The notes under the pieces: generated by a model
What the model saw: the letters and a program-made list of their open reading frames with translations, nothing else
Databases searched by the model: none
What the model was told of the DNA's origin: nothing
Translations under genes and position numbers: made by a program
Shown here: in pieces, positions 34,838 to 44,740 of the stretch
How positions within the stretch are numbered: the first letter of the stretch is position 1
How the letters are laid out: each line of letters opens with the position of its first letter
Source: Halieaceae bacterium
GTDB lineage: Bacteria; Pseudomonadota; Gammaproteobacteria; Pseudomonadales; Halieaceae
Direction of reading: 5' to 3'
Assembly: GCA_902631395.1 (NCBI GenBank)
Contig: CACOYM010000001.1
Location: forward strand, 206,923 to 270,922
DNA: 64,000 nt

Positions 34838-36238
34838 GTGAGTCTCCAATACCGAAGTACTCGTGGTCAGGCCCCCGCTCTGGATTTCGAGGGTGTCCTG
34901 CTCGCCGGTCTCGCCAGAGATGGCGGTCTTTATTTGCCTGAGACCCTGCCTCACTTTAGTTACGCGGAGCTTCAATCCATGCGCGGTATGAATTATCCCG
35001 AGCTTGCGACAACAGTGATCGCTCCGTTTATTGAGGGCAGCATTGATCGTGAGACACTTCCACAATTAGTAGAAGCGTCTTATGGAGACTTCCGGCATCA
35101 AGCCGTTGCGCCGGTGAAGCAGTTGGATCATGAGCAGTGGTTGCTGGAACTGTTTCACGGACCCACTCTGGCGTTTAAAGATTTTGCGCTGCAATTGCTA
35201 GGTAGGCTGTTCGATCACGTACTGACCCGTCGGGCAGAACGAGTCGTGATCATGGGCGCAACATCGGGTGATACCGGCAGCGCAGCGATCGAGGGTTGCC
35301 GCAATTGCGAGCAAGTGGATATTTTTATTCTGCATCCGGACGGCCGGGTATCCGACGTGCAACGCCGTCAAATGACAACCGTACAGAGCGCTAACGTCCA
35401 CAACATTGCGATACGGGGAAACTTTGACGACTGCCAGGCACTGGTCAAAGCGAGTTTCATGGCCGACGCATTCTTGCCCGACGGGCGCTCGCTCGTTGCC
35501 GTCAATTCCATCAACTGGGCGCGAATTATGGCCCAGATTGTTTACTACTTCTATGCCGCCTTTGCCGTGGGCGGTCCCGACCGAGCCGTTAATTTTTCTG
35601 TACCGACCGGCAATTTTGGTGACATCTACGCAGGCTATCTGGCGCACCGCATGGGTTTGCCCATCAATAACCTGGTGATTGCTACGAACCGCAATGATGT
35701 TTTGCACCGGATGCTGACAACCGGTAGCTATGCTAGGCAGCCTATTGAGGCATCTCTATCACCAAGTATGGACATCTCCATCTCGTCCAACTTTGAGCGG
35801 CTGCTGTTTGATTTATACGATTGTGATGCGGCGCACATCAACAGCTTGATGACCGCTTTCTCCCAGGGTGAGATCAACTTGAGTGAATCTGTGCTTTCCC
35901 GGGCAAAAACTCTCTTTACCAGCGCCTGCGTGTCCGACGAGGAAACTTGTCATGAGATTCGCACTATGTGGGAGAAAACGGGCGAGCTTTTGGATCCCCA
36001 CACAGCCATCGGCACGAGGGCTGCGCGGCAGTGTATGCGTGACGGGGAAGGCCCCATGGTGACGCTTGCAACAGCCCACCCAGCTAAATTCCCGCTTGCG
36101 GTAGCCAAGGCGAATCTAGGCAAGGAGCCCGAATTACCTTCCCATCTGTCTGACCTTTTTGACCGCGAAGAGCGCTTCGACACCTTGGATAACGACCTAC
36201 TAACGGTCCACGCCTATATGGCGGAACATTGCCTCTAA
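34838..36238 (+). CDS. thrC: Threonine synthase
   Basis: A 466-residue PLP enzyme converting O-phosphohomoserine to threonine. It starts at GTG 34838. The PLP lysine is in FHGPTLAFKDFALQLLG; GATSGDTGSAAIEG and SVPTGNFGDIYAGYLA are the phosphate and cofactor loops. The last 10 bases overlap recJ. Confidence 0.96.
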   Translation: MSLQYRSTRGQAPALDFEGVLLAGLARDGGLYLPETLPHFSYAELQSMRGMNYPELATTVIAPFIEGSIDRETLPQLVEASYGDFRHQAVAPVKQLDHEQWLLELFHGPTLAFKDFALQLLGRLFDHVLTRRAERVVIMGATSGDTGSAAIEGCRNCEQVDIFILHPDGRVSDVQRRQMTTVQSANVHNIAIRGNFDDCQALVKASFMADAFLPDGRSLVAVNSINWARIMAQIVYYFYAAFAVGGPDRAVNFSVPTGNFGDIYAGYLAHRMGLPINNLVIATNRNDVLHRMLTTGSYARQPIEASLSPSMDISISSNFERLLFDLYDCDAAHINSLMTAFSQGEINLSESVLSRAKTLFTSACVSDEETCHEIRTMWEKTGELLDPHTAIGTRAARQCMRDGEGPMVTLATAHPAKFPLAVAKANLGKEPELPSHLSDLFDREERFDTLDNDLLTVHAYMAEHCL

Positions 36239-37983
36239 ATGGACCATTGATCCGCCGTCGTGAAGCAAGCATCTCCGCGGAGTTGCAGGCCGCGGCCCTC
36301 CCCACACCACTGAAGCGCGTGTATGCAAACCGCGGAATCACCGACCCCGCGGATCTATCCCTCACCCTTGATCAGTTGCATCCGCCCAAACAACTGAAGG
36401 GCATTGCAGAGGCAGCTGAGTTGCTGGCTGACGCTATTGAGGGTGACGGCAGGGTGCTCATAATAGGGGATTTTGATGCGGATGGCGCCACCAGCAGCGC
36501 TATGGCCGTAAATGTATTGCGACAAATGGGTCTGCGTGACGTCGCCTACCTTGTGCCCAACCGGTTCGAGTTTGGTTACGGTCTCACACCCGAAATAGTT
36601 GAGCTGGCCGCTGCCCAAATGCCGGATTTAATTGTCACCGTAGACAACGGTATTTCCAGTATTGAAGGCGTCGCTGCAGCGCGGGCGATGGGAATTAGCG
36701 TGCTGGTGACAGATCATCACCTGCCTGGCGAGCAGTTACCCAGTGCAGAGGTCATCGTGAATCCTAATCAGCCGGGCTGTGCCTTCCCGAGCAAGGCGCT
36801 CGCGGGCGTGGGCGTGATGTTCTACGTGCTAAGCGCCTTGCGTGCCGAACTTCGCCGAAGAGTGTGGTTCGACGGCGAAGGACCACCGGAACCAAATCTG
36901 GGCGACGCCTTGGATTTGGTTGCTTTAGGCACCGTCGCTGATGTTGTACCCCTTGATCGCAATAATCGGATTCTGGTCGCCGCAGGCCTCGCTCGGATTC
37001 GGAGTGGTCGGGCACGCCCCGGTATTGAGGCGTTGTTTGAAGTAGCAGGAAAAGACCACAGGGAAGCCACTGCATCAGATCTGGGGTTCATTGTGGGGCC
37101 GCGACTTAACGCAGCGGGTCGGCTCGATGATATCTCAATCGGCATCGAGTGCTTGCTCGCCGAGTCATCGATGGAGGCACGGGAATGTGCCGATAAGCTG
37201 CATCGATTGAATCGTGAGCGCCGCGATATTGGGCAGTCGATGGAGCAAGATGCGCTAGAACAGCTGGCGTCTTTGGAACTTGACTCGCGTGCATTGCCGT
37301 TTGCAATGGTTTTATTTGACCCGAGCTGGCATCAAGGTGTGATTGGTATTTTGGCTTCGCGTGTGCGTGAGCGTGTGCATCGCCCGGCGGTGATCTTCGC
37401 AGATGTCGGCGAGGGTATGTTGAAAGGTTCGGGGCGCTCGATTGTGGGTCTGCATATGCGCGATGCACTGGATTTGGTGGCGACACGGCACCCCGGTTTG
37501 CTGGATAAATTCGGTGGACACGCCATGGCGGCTGGGCTGACGCTGGCGAAGGACGATTTGCAACGTTTCACGCAGGCGCTAGAGGTCGCGGTTGCCGAGA
37601 TGCTGAACCATGTTCCCCCTCAAGCTACAGAGGATAGTGATGGCGCCTTGGGTGCCGGTGACCTAGGGCTAGAGCTCGCCGAGTCATTGTCAGCGGGTGG
37701 TCCGTGGGGCCAGCATTTTCCAGAGCCCGCCTTTGATGGCCTGTTTGATGTGCGGCAACACCGTATCGTTGGCGAAAACCACCTCAAATTAACGTTGGCC
37801 TTGCAGGGCGTGGAAATCGATGCGATCGCATTTAATGTTGATGTTGTCGACTGGCAGGCGAGGCCCGCCACACGGATTCGTGTGCTCTATCGACTAGACA
37901 TTAACGAATACCGTGGCGAGCGGAATCCGCAGCTGATCATCCAATCTTTCTGGCCTTTGGAATCCGACTCATCGGCTGACTGA
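36229..37983 (+). CDS. recJ: Single-stranded-DNA-specific exonuclease RecJ
   Basis: A 584-residue 5'-3' exonuclease used in recombination and mismatch repair. DHH-family metal motifs are present: GDFDADGATSSA, VDNGISS, VTDHHLPGEQLP, and DHHA1-type GRLDDISIGIECLL, with KFGGHAMAAGLTL in the second domain. The frame begins at TTG 36229 inside thrC, and no better start is seen. Confidence 0.95.
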   Translation: MPLNGPLIRRREASISAELQAAALPTPLKRVYANRGITDPADLSLTLDQLHPPKQLKGIAEAAELLADAIEGDGRVLIIGDFDADGATSSAMAVNVLRQMGLRDVAYLVPNRFEFGYGLTPEIVELAAAQMPDLIVTVDNGISSIEGVAAARAMGISVLVTDHHLPGEQLPSAEVIVNPNQPGCAFPSKALAGVGVMFYVLSALRAELRRRVWFDGEGPPEPNLGDALDLVALGTVADVVPLDRNNRILVAAGLARIRSGRARPGIEALFEVAGKDHREATASDLGFIVGPRLNAAGRLDDISIGIECLLAESSMEARECADKLHRLNRERRDIGQSMEQDALEQLASLELDSRALPFAMVLFDPSWHQGVIGILASRVRERVHRPAVIFADVGEGMLKGSGRSIVGLHMRDALDLVATRHPGLLDKFGGHAMAAGLTLAKDDLQRFTQALEVAVAEMLNHVPPQATEDSDGALGAGDLGLELAESLSAGGPWGQHFPEPAFDGLFDVRQHRIVGENHLKLTLALQGVEIDAIAFNVDVVDWQARPATRIRVLYRLDINEYRGERNPQLIIQSFWPLESDSSAD

Positions 37984-38068
37984 GTTGGCAGAGAGGCGAG
38001 CAACCCGATAGACTCTCGGCCCTCACAACAGTCATGCCGCTCCGCATCAAACAGATAATGGACGCACT

Positions 38069-39164
38069 GTGGAAATAGCACCGCTCATTGCACAAATCAA
38101 AGATATTCGCGCACGTACTGACGTGTTGAGGGGGTATCTTTGACTACGCTGTCAAACAAGACAGGCTCAAGGAGGTAGAGCTAGAGCTCGCCGAGCCAAG
38201 CGTCTGGGACGATCCTGAACAAGCACAGAAACTGGGTCGTGAACGTGCGTCCTTGGAGCTGGTCGTGAATACGATAGCGACGCTCGACGCTGGTTGTGAC
38301 GATGCCAGCGATTTACTCGACCTCGCCGTCGAGGAAGACGATGAAGAGACGGCACACTCCGTTGAACAAGACCTCAACGAGCTCGAGGTGCTACTCGAGA
38401 GGCTCGAATTTCGTCGCATGTTTTCGGGCGAAACCGATGAAAATAACGCTTATTTAGACATTCAGGCAGGGTCGGGTGGCACAGAGGCACAGGACTGGGC
38501 GGAAATGCTACTTCGCATGTATTTGCGTTGGGGTGAGGATAAAGGTTTAAAGACTACCTTGGTGGAGGCGTCTGCCGGCGAAGTGGCTGGGCTGAAGAGC
38601 GCCACGATCCAGTTTGAGGGTGAGTATGCGTTTGGTTGGCTTCGAACCGAGACAGGGGTGCATCGCCTGGTTCGAAAGTCTCCTTTTGACAGTGGTGGGC
38701 GGCGACATACGTCATTCGCCTCGGTTTTTGTCTCGCCTGAGATCGACGACAATATCAAAATCGATATCAACCCGGCGGATTTAAGAGTCGACACTTACCG
38801 GTCATCCGGTGCCGGGGGACAGCATGTCAACACCACAGATTCGGCGGTCCGCATCACCCACGAACCCTCTGGAATTGTCACCAGTTGCCAAACGGAGCGA
38901 TCTCAGCATCAGAATCGAGACAATGCGATGAAGCAGCTCCGCGCGAAATTGTTTGAGATGGAGATGCTGAAGCGAAGCGCTGAAAAACAGGCTATGGAAG
39001 ATAGCAAAGCTGACATTGGTTGGGGTAGTCAGATCCGCTCCTACGTCTTGGACGACTCGCGGATCAAGGATTTACGCACGGGCATTGAAACGCGGAATAC
39101 CCAATCTGTATTGGATGGCGCTCTCGACCCGTTTATTCAGGCCTCGCTTAAGCAAGGTCTCTGA
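38069..39164 (+). CDS. prfB: Peptide chain release factor 2, with programmed +1 frameshift
   Basis: The coding region is split. It starts at GTG 38069 and reads 24 codons to a TGA at 38141-38143. After a +1 shift at CTT TGA C it continues at 38142 to 39164, 364 residues in total, close to the E. coli length. An AGGGGG internal Shine-Dalgarno-like sequence precedes CTT by three bases, the standard autoregulatory signal by which low RF2 favours the shift. The stop-recognition tripeptide SPF and the catalytic [15 protein letters not shown] are intact. The factor reads UGA and UAA. Confidence 0.96.
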
Positions 39165-39175
39165 TCGGCTCTTTG

Positions 39176-40672
39176 ATGGAGAACAGTGTGGACAAGCCAC
39201 AACAAGTAGAAGACGAGAACAAGCTGATTGCGGAGCGTCGCGCCAAGCTCACAACTCTTCGCGAGCAAGGCCATGCGTTCCCCTGCGACTTTCGTCGAAC
39301 CGCACTCGCCGGTGATTTACAGCGTGATTATGAGGGCCAAGACAAGGCCACACTGGAAAGCGCCAATGAACGGTTCTCAGTAGCGGGCCGCCTCATCCGC
39401 AATCGCGGTGCGTTTTTACTGATCCAAGACGGCTCCGGGACGATTCAGCTCTACCTCAACCGAGAACGGTTGTCTGATGAGGCCGTGTCAGCCATTAAGA
39501 CTTGGGATCTGGGCGATATCGTCGCGGCATCTGGTGCGCTCAATCGGTCCGGAAAGGGTGATCTCTACATCAATATGGAAGAGGGGCGTCTGCTCACCAA
39601 GGCGTTGCGACCGCTACCAGATAAATATCATGGGCTTGTAGATCAGGAGATGCGTTACCGACAGCGCTATGTCGATCTGATTGTCAATCCTGAAGTGCGC
39701 GAGATTTTTCGCATTCGAGCAGCGACGATCCAGTTCATTCGCCAGTTTCTCGCGGAGCGCCAATTCGTAGAGGTAGAAACGCCGATGTTGCATCCGATTG
39801 CTGGCGGTGCAACGGCGCGACCGTTCATTACCCACCACAACGCACTGGATATGGAGATGTATCTGCGGGTGGCACCCGAGCTCTACCTAAAGCGACTTAC
39901 GGTCGGCGGGCTCGAGAAAGTGTTTGAGATTAATCGGAATTTCAGGAATGAGGGGCTGTCCACACGGCACAACCCGGAATTCACAATGCTGGAATTCTAT
40001 TGGGCCTATGCGGATTTCCAAGACGCGATGGATCTAACCGAAACATTGATGCGTGAGTTGACCCTGTCCGTCCTGGGCAGTACTGACGTGACTTACGGCG
40101 ACCATGTTTTCCACTTTGACCAGCCGTTCACCCGACTAACGGTCGTTGAGGCGATCCTGAAATATAACACTGACCTGAGCGCAGAAAATATTGCTTGTAG
40201 AGAGTCGGCTGCGGCGGTTGCCGAGCAGCTCGGCATTCAGGTGCAGACAGGGTGGGACCTTGGGAAGATTCAGATCGAAATTTTCGAGGAGACTGCAGAG
40301 TCAAGACTGTTGGAGCCTACCTTTATCACTGCCTACCCCACTGAGGTTTCGCCTCTGGCTCGCCGCAATGATGAAGACCCCTTCGTTACAGACCGATTTG
40401 AGTTTTTTGTGGGTGGTCGTGAGTTGGCTAACGGCTTTAGTGAGCTTAACGATGCAGAGGAGCAAGCAGAGCGCTTCGCCGCGCAGGTGGCTGCGAGGGA
40501 GGCGGGCGATGATGAAGCGATGCATTTTGATCACGACTACATTCGGGCATTGGAGTACGGGTTACCGCCTACGGCAGGTGAGGGTATTGGTATCGATCGT
40601 CTAGTCATGCTGTTGAGCAACTCGCCTTCGATTCGGGACGTAATCCTCTTTCCGCACCTCCGGCACGAATAA
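39176..40672 (+). CDS. lysS: Lysyl-tRNA synthetase (class II)
   Basis: A 498-residue enzyme with the N-terminal OB fold ([26 protein letters not shown]) and class II motifs: motif 2 as [21 protein letters not shown] and motif 3 as [13 protein letters not shown]. It charges tRNA-Lys. It lies 11 bases after prfB, the normal prfB-lysS pair. An upstream in-frame TTG at 39173 could also be used. Confidence 0.97.
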   Translation: MENSVDKPQQVEDENKLIAERRAKLTTLREQGHAFPCDFRRTALAGDLQRDYEGQDKATLESANERFSVAGRLIRNRGAFLLIQDGSGTIQLYLNRERLSDEAVSAIKTWDLGDIVAASGALNRSGKGDLYINMEEGRLLTKALRPLPDKYHGLVDQEMRYRQRYVDLIVNPEVREIFRIRAATIQFIRQFLAERQFVEVETPMLHPIAGGATARPFITHHNALDMEMYLRVAPELYLKRLTVGGLEKVFEINRNFRNEGLSTRHNPEFTMLEFYWAYADFQDAMDLTETLMRELTLSVLGSTDVTYGDHVFHFDQPFTRLTVVEAILKYNTDLSAENIACRESAAAVAEQLGIQVQTGWDLGKIQIEIFEETAESRLLEPTFITAYPTEVSPLARRNDEDPFVTDRFEFFVGGRELANGFSELNDAEEQAERFAAQVAAREAGDDEAMHFDHDYIRALEYGLPPTAGEGIGIDRLVMLLSNSPSIRDVILFPHLRHE

Positions 40673-40741
40673 TCCCCGGGCACACTGGTGTGTTTCGGTC
40701 AGCGAGTGCTATGCTCCCTCAAACCGCATGGGGTAAGTAGC

Positions 40742-41272
40742 GTGCCTAACTCGCCGGCGTTTGGCGCCGTATTTTTATCACTCTTTCTCACGATCCTGAG
40801 CGGATGCGCGATGCAAACCGGTGTGCCGAAATCTTTTCCGCAGTCAGGTGACGCAGTACCAGCCCAATCCGTTGCAGAGCTCACGGATTTGTGTGATTGC
40901 CTTGACCTCTCCCGTGAAAATCAATTTAACGTGGCACTTCAAGCCATGGTGAGAGGTGAGTATGAGGCCGCGCGATTGGCACTTGCAGAGCATGCCGCAG
41001 ATGGAGACGCGATAGCGCTAAGCGAGGCTAATGCTGGACAGGATCTCATTGGTATTCTGGCTCGGTATATGGATGACGTCTTACCTGTTGATTCGACGGA
41101 AGGCACTCACCGTGCCATATTAATCAATCTTGTCTTATCGCTAATCGACAGGCTTGAGACGAATGTTGCGACTCTGGGAGCTGAAAATGCCGAGCTGGCG
41201 GCTGACCTCGAAAAACGAGAGGAGGCCCTCAAGCGTCTGCGGGAATTGACACTGGGTCAGCCGGAAGCGTAA
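40742..41272 (+). CDS. Lipoprotein with a C-terminal coiled coil
   Basis: A 176-residue predicted lipoprotein. GTG 40742 is used because GGGGTAAG lies upstream and the signal peptide (FLSLFLTILSGC, lipobox LSGC) then has normal length. The mature region is helical, and the last 40 residues form a heptad-rich coiled coil (NAELAADLEKREEALKRLREL). The layout, next to a histidine kinase, recalls QseG of the Glr/Qse system, but the gene is convergent with the kinase and sequence likeness is only structural. It overlaps the kinase 3' end by 44 bases on the other strand. Confidence 0.65.
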   Translation: MPNSPAFGAVFLSLFLTILSGCAMQTGVPKSFPQSGDAVPAQSVAELTDLCDCLDLSRENQFNVALQAMVRGEYEAARLALAEHAADGDAIALSEANAGQDLIGILARYMDDVLPVDSTEGTHRAILINLVLSLIDRLETNVATLGAENAELAADLEKREEALKRLRELTLGQPEA

Positions 41273-42791
41273 CGCGAAATACCGAGCCTTGGTCTGGCTG
41301 ACTCTCCGCGGTGATGTCACCGCCTAGCATCGTGCAAAATTCCCTGACAATCGCCAACCCCAGACCTGTGCCGCCATATTTCAAGCCCGTGTTGGACTCT
41401 GCTTGGGTGAAAGCGTCGAAGACCCGTTCCTGTTGCGCTTTTGTCATACCGATACCAGTGTCCGCCACGGCGACGACCAAGGTGTTTGATGCCATGGATG
41501 CCGATACGGTGATGTCGCCATCTTTTGTAAATTTACAGGCGTTAGAGAATAGATTGGTGACGATCTGCTGAAGCTTCCCACGGTCGCTGTTGATATCCCG
41601 CATGCTGTCTTTGTCGATATCGAGCACTAGGCGATTATTGTTTTGCGTGAGAAGGGGCGACAGAGCGTCACAGACTTGCACCAAAATGCTCGCTGGATTG
41701 AACACTTCGCGGGTGACCTGCATCTTTCCGGTCTCAATCTTGGAGAGGTCCAGAATGTCGTTGATGAGGGTGAGGAGTTGTTTACCTGAAAAAATAATCG
41801 TCGCTAGGTCGTGGTGAAACTGCTTTCGATCAATATCGATGCCGTCGCCCAACTCATCTTGAAGCATCTCTGAGTATCCAATGATGGCGTTGAGCGGCGT
41901 TCTTAACTCGTGGCTCACATTAGCGAGGAACATACTTTTCGCTGCGTTGGCCGAATCGGCGTCTGCACGCGCTGCGTTCGTCTCTTCAATTGCACTTTGT
42001 AGCTTGGTTGACATGTCATTGAAGGTGCTAGCGAGATCTCCAATCTCACCCGCATCGCGCCGCGCATCGATACGATAAGTCAGGTCACCTGAACCGAAAC
42101 GCTCCACCCCCTGCTTCATGCGCGTTAGCGATGCGTTAGTACTTCGGATCATCGCGAAAACCAGTGCCAAAGTGATGGCGATGGAGCTGATAAATCCAAT
42201 CACCGTGATCTGATCCGTCAGTGTAATCGTGCGATCGATCGTGTCACCGCGCTGCACAGCGACAGAACTCTGTCTCTGGTCCAGTTCCTGAAGGTGCCGC
42301 TTGGTTTTATTGTAGGAGCTTGCGGATTCAACATTCGGCGTGGCAGCTGTATCATTGTAGTTTTCGTAAAACTGATTCCATTCATCCAACAGCGCGGTCG
42401 CACTATCATGCAGCCTGCGGTAATAAGGCTCTAGCTCTTCACCTCCAAACCCGCCTAATTGTCTCAGGCGCTCGGAAATGATTTCGAAGTCCGTTCTTGC
42501 CTGCTCGAGAGCGGGGGCATCAAGCGGCTCCTCCGTGGTTTCCCGTAATGTGGCCAGGACCAGAATTTGCTGCCGCTTGTTTTGCAGGTTTTGTTCGAGT
42601 TCAGCTGTCAATTGCGCAGCTGAAACGGCCTCTTGATATGCCAGCGAGCTTTCGTTTCGTGCAAAGCTTCCCCACAGGGAGGTACCGACATTGATTGCGA
42701 ACAGGATCAGAATAGCTCCTGAAAACAAATACAGCCGGCCACGCAGGCTCAGCCGCGGCCGCAGTTGACTGACAGCTTCAGTGGGTCGCAT
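41229..42791 (-). CDS. Membrane histidine kinase with HAMP domain
   Basis: A 520-residue sensor kinase. Two membrane helices (LYLFSGAILILFAINVGTSL and ITVIGFISSIAITLALVFAM) flank a periplasmic helical sensor of about 160 residues. A HAMP domain (GSGDLTYRIDARRDAGEIGDLA), a HisKA domain (ANVSHELRTPLNAIIGY) and a HATPase domain (NLFSNACKFTKDGD, VADTGIGMT, GGTGLGLAIV) follow. Start ATG 42791 overlaps the end of the upstream receiver gene by 14 bases. It is the third gene of the cyclase-receiver-kinase operon and likely phosphorylates one or both receivers there. Confidence 0.92.
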   Translation of the reverse strand: MRPTEAVSQLRPRLSLRGRLYLFSGAILILFAINVGTSLWGSFARNESSLAYQEAVSAAQLTAELEQNLQNKRQQILVLATLRETTEEPLDAPALEQARTDFEIISERLRQLGGFGGEELEPYYRRLHDSATALLDEWNQFYENYNDTAATPNVESASSYNKTKRHLQELDQRQSSVAVQRGDTIDRTITLTDQITVIGFISSIAITLALVFAMIRSTNASLTRMKQGVERFGSGDLTYRIDARRDAGEIGDLASTFNDMSTKLQSAIEETNAARADADSANAAKSMFLANVSHELRTPLNAIIGYSEMLQDELGDGIDIDRKQFHHDLATIIFSGKQLLTLINDILDLSKIETGKMQVTREVFNPASILVQVCDALSPLLTQNNNRLVLDIDKDSMRDINSDRGKLQQIVTNLFSNACKFTKDGDITVSASMASNTLVVAVADTGIGMTKAQQERVFDAFTQAESNTGLKYGGTGLGLAIVREFCTMLGGDITAESQPDQGSVFRVTLPADPVSIPADA

Positions 42792-43155
42792 CGAGCTGCG
42801 CCGCAATTTTTTTGAGTAGCTCGGGAAAATCCACGGGCTTGGTGGCGTAGTCACAGCATCCGGCGTTGAGCGCGCGTTGTCGATGCTCCTCCATTGCGTG
42901 GGCGGTTAGAGCAATGATCGGTATGGCGCAGATCTCGGCGTCCTTTCCCGCTTCCTGACAAGCGGTCCAACCGTCCTTTACTGGAAGGTTCATGTCCATG
43001 AGCACGACACTCGGTCGCTCCGTTTTCATCGCCTCGAGCGCCGCCTCACCATCACCCGCGGTGGCGACACGATGTCCGGCTCGCTGGAGACGTCGAACCA
43101 GCATGTCGCGATTGACTTCATTATCTTCGACCAACAAAACTAGATGATCAGACAT
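42778..43155 (-). CDS. Stand-alone response regulator (CheY-like receiver)
   Basis: A 125-residue receiver domain with no output domain. The acidic pair is Glu10-Asp11, the phosphoacceptor Asp54 (VVLMDMNLP), the Thr in IIALTAH and the Lys in ATKPVD are all present. It overlaps the cyclase gene by 8 bases and the kinase gene by 14, so the three are co-expressed. It probably takes phosphate from the kinase and passes the signal by binding a partner or through a phosphorelay. Confidence 0.92.
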   Translation of the reverse strand: MSDHLVLLVEDNEVNRDMLVRRLQRAGHRVATAGDGEAALEAMKTERPSVVLMDMNLPVKDGWTACQEAGKDAEICAIPIIALTAHAMEEHRQRALNAGCCDYATKPVDFPELLKKIAAQLDATH

Positions 43156-44599
43156 GGCTTGTTCCTACCCCTAGAACAGGATAAACAACTATAGCGACCT
43201 CTATTCCCTTTACTGAAAGGTGTCGAGCCTCGCCAAAATAAAAGGCATCTCGAGGTAGAGCGCTTCGTGTATCAGACGAGATAAGTATTTCGTCTGGGTG
43301 GGTTTCGCCCTCGATTCGCGAAGTCACGTTCATCGCATGGCCAACGCAACCGTACTTCGCGCGACGGTCTGAGCCGATATTGCCCGCGATGACTGAACCC
43401 GTATTTAGCGCGATACGATGCTGGATCGTGGGAAGACCCTCGGCCTCATTTTCCGCGTTGACCACCGAGATAGCCTCTTGCATCGCCAGGGCGCAGCGGA
43501 CGGCGCGGGAGGGATCATCGTCATGCCGATGGGGAGCGCCGAACACAGCGAGGATGGCATCGCCCAAAAATTCATCAATAGTCCCGCCGTGATCAAAAAT
43601 GATGCCGGTCATGTGCTCAAAATAGCGATTCAGTATTGACACGACCTGAGGCGGTGGCAGCCGTTCTGCCAGGCCGGTGAATCCGCAAATGTCGGACATC
43701 ATGATGGTGACTTCGCGTAAATCGCCTCCGAGCTCCAAACCCTCCGGTGCCTCGAGTAACTGCGACACGATGTCGTCAGACAGATAGCGCCCAAACGTGT
43801 GACGGATAAAGCGCTCGTTCCGCTCCAACTGATGCCGATATTCCGCCTCGCGATCGTGCCAGCGTTTTCGCTCAATACCGGCAGAGATCCGCGCTTGCAG
43901 CAACACAGGGTTGAAGGGTTTGAGCAGATAGTCATCAGCGCCCGCCTGAATACACGCAATGATCTGGTCCATGTCCTGTCGGCCACTGATCATGATGACC
44001 GGTGTAGCGCGAAGATCCTCATGTTCCTTCATGCGCTTAAGAACCTCAGCGCCACCGATACCGGGCATCATGAGATCGAGTAATACAACGTCGACTCCCC
44101 GTGTCTCGAGTAGCTCCAGTGCCTCCTCTCCAGACACGGCCGAAATCACTGTATGACCGGCGCGAGATAGCAGGCGACTGATCAGTTCGCGGTTTTCCAA
44201 CATGTCGTCCACGGCCAGAATGACGCCAGGCGCCTCGGAAGTGGAGAGACCCAGCGGTTCACTCTCATCACTGGCAATGGCATGTTTGCTCTCAGCGGCG
44301 GACAACAGCGGGGGCAGGGCTGATTGCAGAGCCGGATGCAGAAGCTCTAAATCTTCGTAGAGCATCTCCCCGTAGCCACGGATCGCACCGATGAGATTCA
44401 GCAGATCGTGATTCACGTCCTCTGACGGATGAGCGAGTAACGACTTAACACGGTTCAGCGCCTCATTTAACGCGGCGACGTCGGCATCCAGAGGCGGTTC
44501 TACCGTTACGGTGGCACGGGCGGTCGCCGCCATCAGCGGTGTTGCAGAGCAAAGAATGCGTGCTGCCCATTTGTCCGGATTCTCGATTTCTGACGACAC
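43148..44599 (-). CDS. Receiver-domain class III nucleotide cyclase
   Basis: A 483-residue cytoplasmic protein. GTG 44599 has GAGGAA 6 bases upstream; a longer frame lacks one. Residues 55-90 form a HisKA-like helical pair with His64 (VNHDLLNLIGAIRGYGEML). A receiver domain at about 125-245 keeps Asp131-Asp132 and phosphoacceptor Asp175. A class III cyclase domain covers the C-terminal 190 residues with both metal-binding Asp (SDICGFTG and FLGDAILAVFG). The base-selecting positions are Glu (DEFLGD) and Gly (KYGCVG) rather than the Lys and Thr/Asp of adenylate cyclases, so the product is uncertain. It is divergent from a CRP-type gene. Confidence 0.9.
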   Translation of the reverse strand: MSSEIENPDKWAARILCSATPLMAATARATVTVEPPLDADVAALNEALNRVKSLLAHPSEDVNHDLLNLIGAIRGYGEMLYEDLELLHPALQSALPPLLSAAESKHAIASDESEPLGLSTSEAPGVILAVDDMLENRELISRLLSRAGHTVISAVSGEEALELLETRGVDVVLLDLMMPGIGGAEVLKRMKEHEDLRATPVIMISGRQDMDQIIACIQAGADDYLLKPFNPVLLQARISAGIERKRWHDREAEYRHQLERNERFIRHTFGRYLSDDIVSQLLEAPEGLELGGDLREVTIMMSDICGFTGLAERLPPPQVVSILNRYFEHMTGIIFDHGGTIDEFLGDAILAVFGAPHRHDDDPSRAVRCALAMQEAISVVNAENEAEGLPTIQHRIALNTGSVIAGNIGSDRRAKYGCVGHAMNVTSRIEGETHPDEILISSDTRSALPRDAFYFGEARHLSVKGIEVAIVVYPVLGVGTSHV

Positions 44600-44740
44600 A
44601 GAGGTTTCCTCGTTCTTCCGGTGCACCAGTATACCGGCGAATAGCCGCACTGGCGTCCGCGTCACCTCTCGGGGATAGGCGACAACCCCTGCATGGGTTA
44701 GTATCGCCCTCACTTGGGGAGAATATGGAGCACATGTCTA

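Noticed and set aside
40742..41272. Calling the lipoprotein QseG
   Set aside because: Only the lipoprotein signal, coiled coil and closeness to a kinase agree; strand order differs and sequence likeness is weak.
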